In this document: one piece after another, positions 62,932-64,000 of the stretch
Numbering within the stretch: the stretch's first letter is position 1
How the letters are laid out: each line of letters opens with the position of its first letter
NCBI GenBank assembly: GCA_028706315.1
Contig: JAQWBP010000001.1
Coordinates: forward strand, 72,206-136,205
DNA: 64,000 nucleotides
Direction of reading: 5' to 3'
DNA from: Syntrophomonadaceae bacterium
GTDB lineage: Bacteria; Bacillota; Syntrophomonadia; Syntrophomonadales; Syntrophomonadaceae
Position numbers and translations under genes: made by a program
The notes under the pieces: generated by a model
Seen by the model: the letters and a program-made list of their open reading frames with translations, nothing else
Databases searched by the model: none
What the model was told of the DNA's origin: nothing

Positions 62932-63987
62932 ATGCAGAGGATTTCCAGGGTAATTAAAGTTGGCAATGTTAAAATTGGAGGAGGAAATCCAGTTGTTGTG
63001 CAATCAATGACGACAACTGACACCAGGAATATTAAAAAAACGGTCCAGCAAATTAAAAACCTTGAACAGGCTGGATGTGAAATAATACGGGTTGCTGTAG
63101 TTGATGAAGAAGCGGCTCAAGCTATTGCCGGTATTAAAAAAGAAATCAACATTCCGTTAATTGCGGATATTCATTTTGATCACCGACTGGCGATTAAAAG
63201 TGTCGAATCAGGTGCTGATGGACTGCGTATTAACCCGGGCAATATAGGTAATGCCGCTAAGGTAAGGGAAGTTGTTAAAGTTTGCCAGGAAAAAGGTGTA
63301 CCAGTTAGAATTGGGGTTAATGCTGGTTCACTAGATAAAAAACTTATTAATAAATATAAAGGAATAACTGCAGAGGCGATGGTTGAAAGCGCACTAGATA
63401 ATATCAAAATACTTGAGGATATGGATTTTCAAGATATTAAAGTTTCTATGAAAGCATCTTCAGTCATGTTAAGCTTAAATGCGTATCGGCTTATTGCTAA
63501 TCAAGTTGATTATCCACTCCACGTTGGGATAACCGAAGCAGGAACAAAAGACAGAGCTTTAATCAAGTCAGCGCTCGGTATTGGCATGCTGCTGGCTGAG
63601 AACATAGGTGATACTATACGGGTATCGTTAACCTCGGATCCGGTTGACGAAGTATGGGCTGCTTATGAAATATTACGTAATCTCGGTTTACGAGAGCGGG
63701 GTATTGAGTTAATATCGTGCCCGACTTGCGGACGTTGTGAAATTGATTTGATAAACACTGCAGAGACCGTGGACAGGCAGATCCGTTTCTTGCCTGATCC
63801 TTTAAAAGTTGCAGTTATGGGCTGCGTAGTCAACGGACCAGGAGAAGCAAGAGATGCTGACGTCGGTATAGCTGGAGGTCGTGGCTTTGGTCTGTTATTC
63901 AAGCATGGTGAGATCATTAAAAAAGTGCCGGAAGAAAAATTAGTCGAGGAACTTTTACAAGAAATAAATAAATTAACTGATAACTAA
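62932..63987 (+). CDS. ispG: 4-hydroxy-3-methylbut-2-enyl diphosphate synthase IspG (flavodoxin/ferredoxin)
   Basis: Iron-sulfur enzyme of the MEP pathway, 351 residues. N-terminal TIM-barrel with VVQSMTTTDTRN and LIADIHFDHRLAI; C-terminal [4Fe-4S] domain with CPTCGRCEIDL and GCVVNGPGEA. ATG at 62932 lies 4 bases after rseP. A ribosome-site-like AAGGGGG follows the stop near the window end, suggesting that another gene continues the unit. Confidence 0.97.
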   Translation: MQRISRVIKVGNVKIGGGNPVVVQSMTTTDTRNIKKTVQQIKNLEQAGCEIIRVAVVDEEAAQAIAGIKKEINIPLIADIHFDHRLAIKSVESGADGLRINPGNIGNAAKVREVVKVCQEKGVPVRIGVNAGSLDKKLINKYKGITAEAMVESALDNIKILEDMDFQDIKVSMKASSVMLSLNAYRLIANQVDYPLHVGITEAGTKDRALIKSALGIGMLLAENIGDTIRVSLTSDPVDEVWAAYEILRNLGLRERGIELISCPTCGRCEIDLINTAETVDRQIRFLPDPLKVAVMGCVVNGPGEARDADVGIAGGRGFGLLFKHGEIIKKVPEEKLVEELLQEINKLTDN

Positions 63988-64000
63988 GGGGGTTCATAAT

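Noticed and set aside
1-64000. CRISPR array, insertion sequence, prophage or tRNA/rRNA genes
   Set aside because: No regularly spaced direct repeats, transposase-like or phage-like proteins, or RNA-gene cloverleaf sequences were seen by eye. XerC is the housekeeping recombinase.

Overview
The window is a gene-dense stretch of a low-GC, motile, endospore-forming Firmicute of the class Clostridia. The Syntrophomonas/Desulfotomaculum side of Clostridia is my best guess, from gene order and protein character only. Support for the placement comes from spoIIGA-sigE-sigG (endospores), a YtvI-type sporulation protein, CodY, the Gram-positive FliY/CheC/CheD chemotaxis set, and the DXP/MEP isoprenoid genes dxr and ispG. 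All genes read rightward except one pair of tiny leftward genes near 14.7-15.0 kb. TTG and GTG starts are very common, and ftsA appears to start at ATT.

Layout. (1) 1-9984: division and cell-wall cluster: murD (3' end), ftsW, murG, murC, murA, terminator, new promoter, then ftsQ, DUF881, sbp, ftsA, ftsZ. murB is absent between murC and murA. (2) 10311-13046: sporulation cluster spoIIGA, sigE, sigG and a 45-residue membrane protein not previously delimited here. (3) 13209-15039: an accessory island with a solitary beta-class adenine DNA methyltransferase and, convergent to it, two small leftward genes that share its terminator. (4) 15288-23533: dprA, topA, trmFO, xerC, hslV, hslU, codY. (5) 23775-54689: one continuous flagellar and chemotaxis locus of about 31 kb (flgB to sigD plus three tail genes). 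It encodes the basal body, export gate, C-ring, hook, FlhF/FlhG, a c-di-GMP-type PilZ protein, CheB/A/W/C/D/Y and sigma-D. Flagellin, filament cap, motAB and cheR are not in the window. (6) 55088-63987: rpsB, tsf, pyrH, frr, uppS, cdsA, a YtvI-like permease, dxr, rseP, ispG (translation, undecaprenyl and phospholipid precursors, isoprenoids, membrane proteolysis).

How it fits together: MurD/C/G/A make lipid II, which FtsW polymerises under FtsA/FtsZ/FtsQ control. UppS, fed by the Dxr/IspG pathway, supplies the lipid carrier. SpoIIGA activates pro-sigma-E during sporulation and SigG runs the late forespore programme. SigD, at the end of the flagellar locus, is the late-flagellar sigma factor.

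Features not explained by ordinary genes: an ATT start for ftsA; two families of diverged non-coding repeats sitting in the few wide gaps of otherwise tightly packed operons (about 90 bp, three copies; a hairpin element before murG and fliK); a double stem-loop rich in GGA motifs before flgE; and the small-protein pair opposite the methyltransferase. No CRISPR array, tRNA, rRNA, prophage or insertion sequence was seen.
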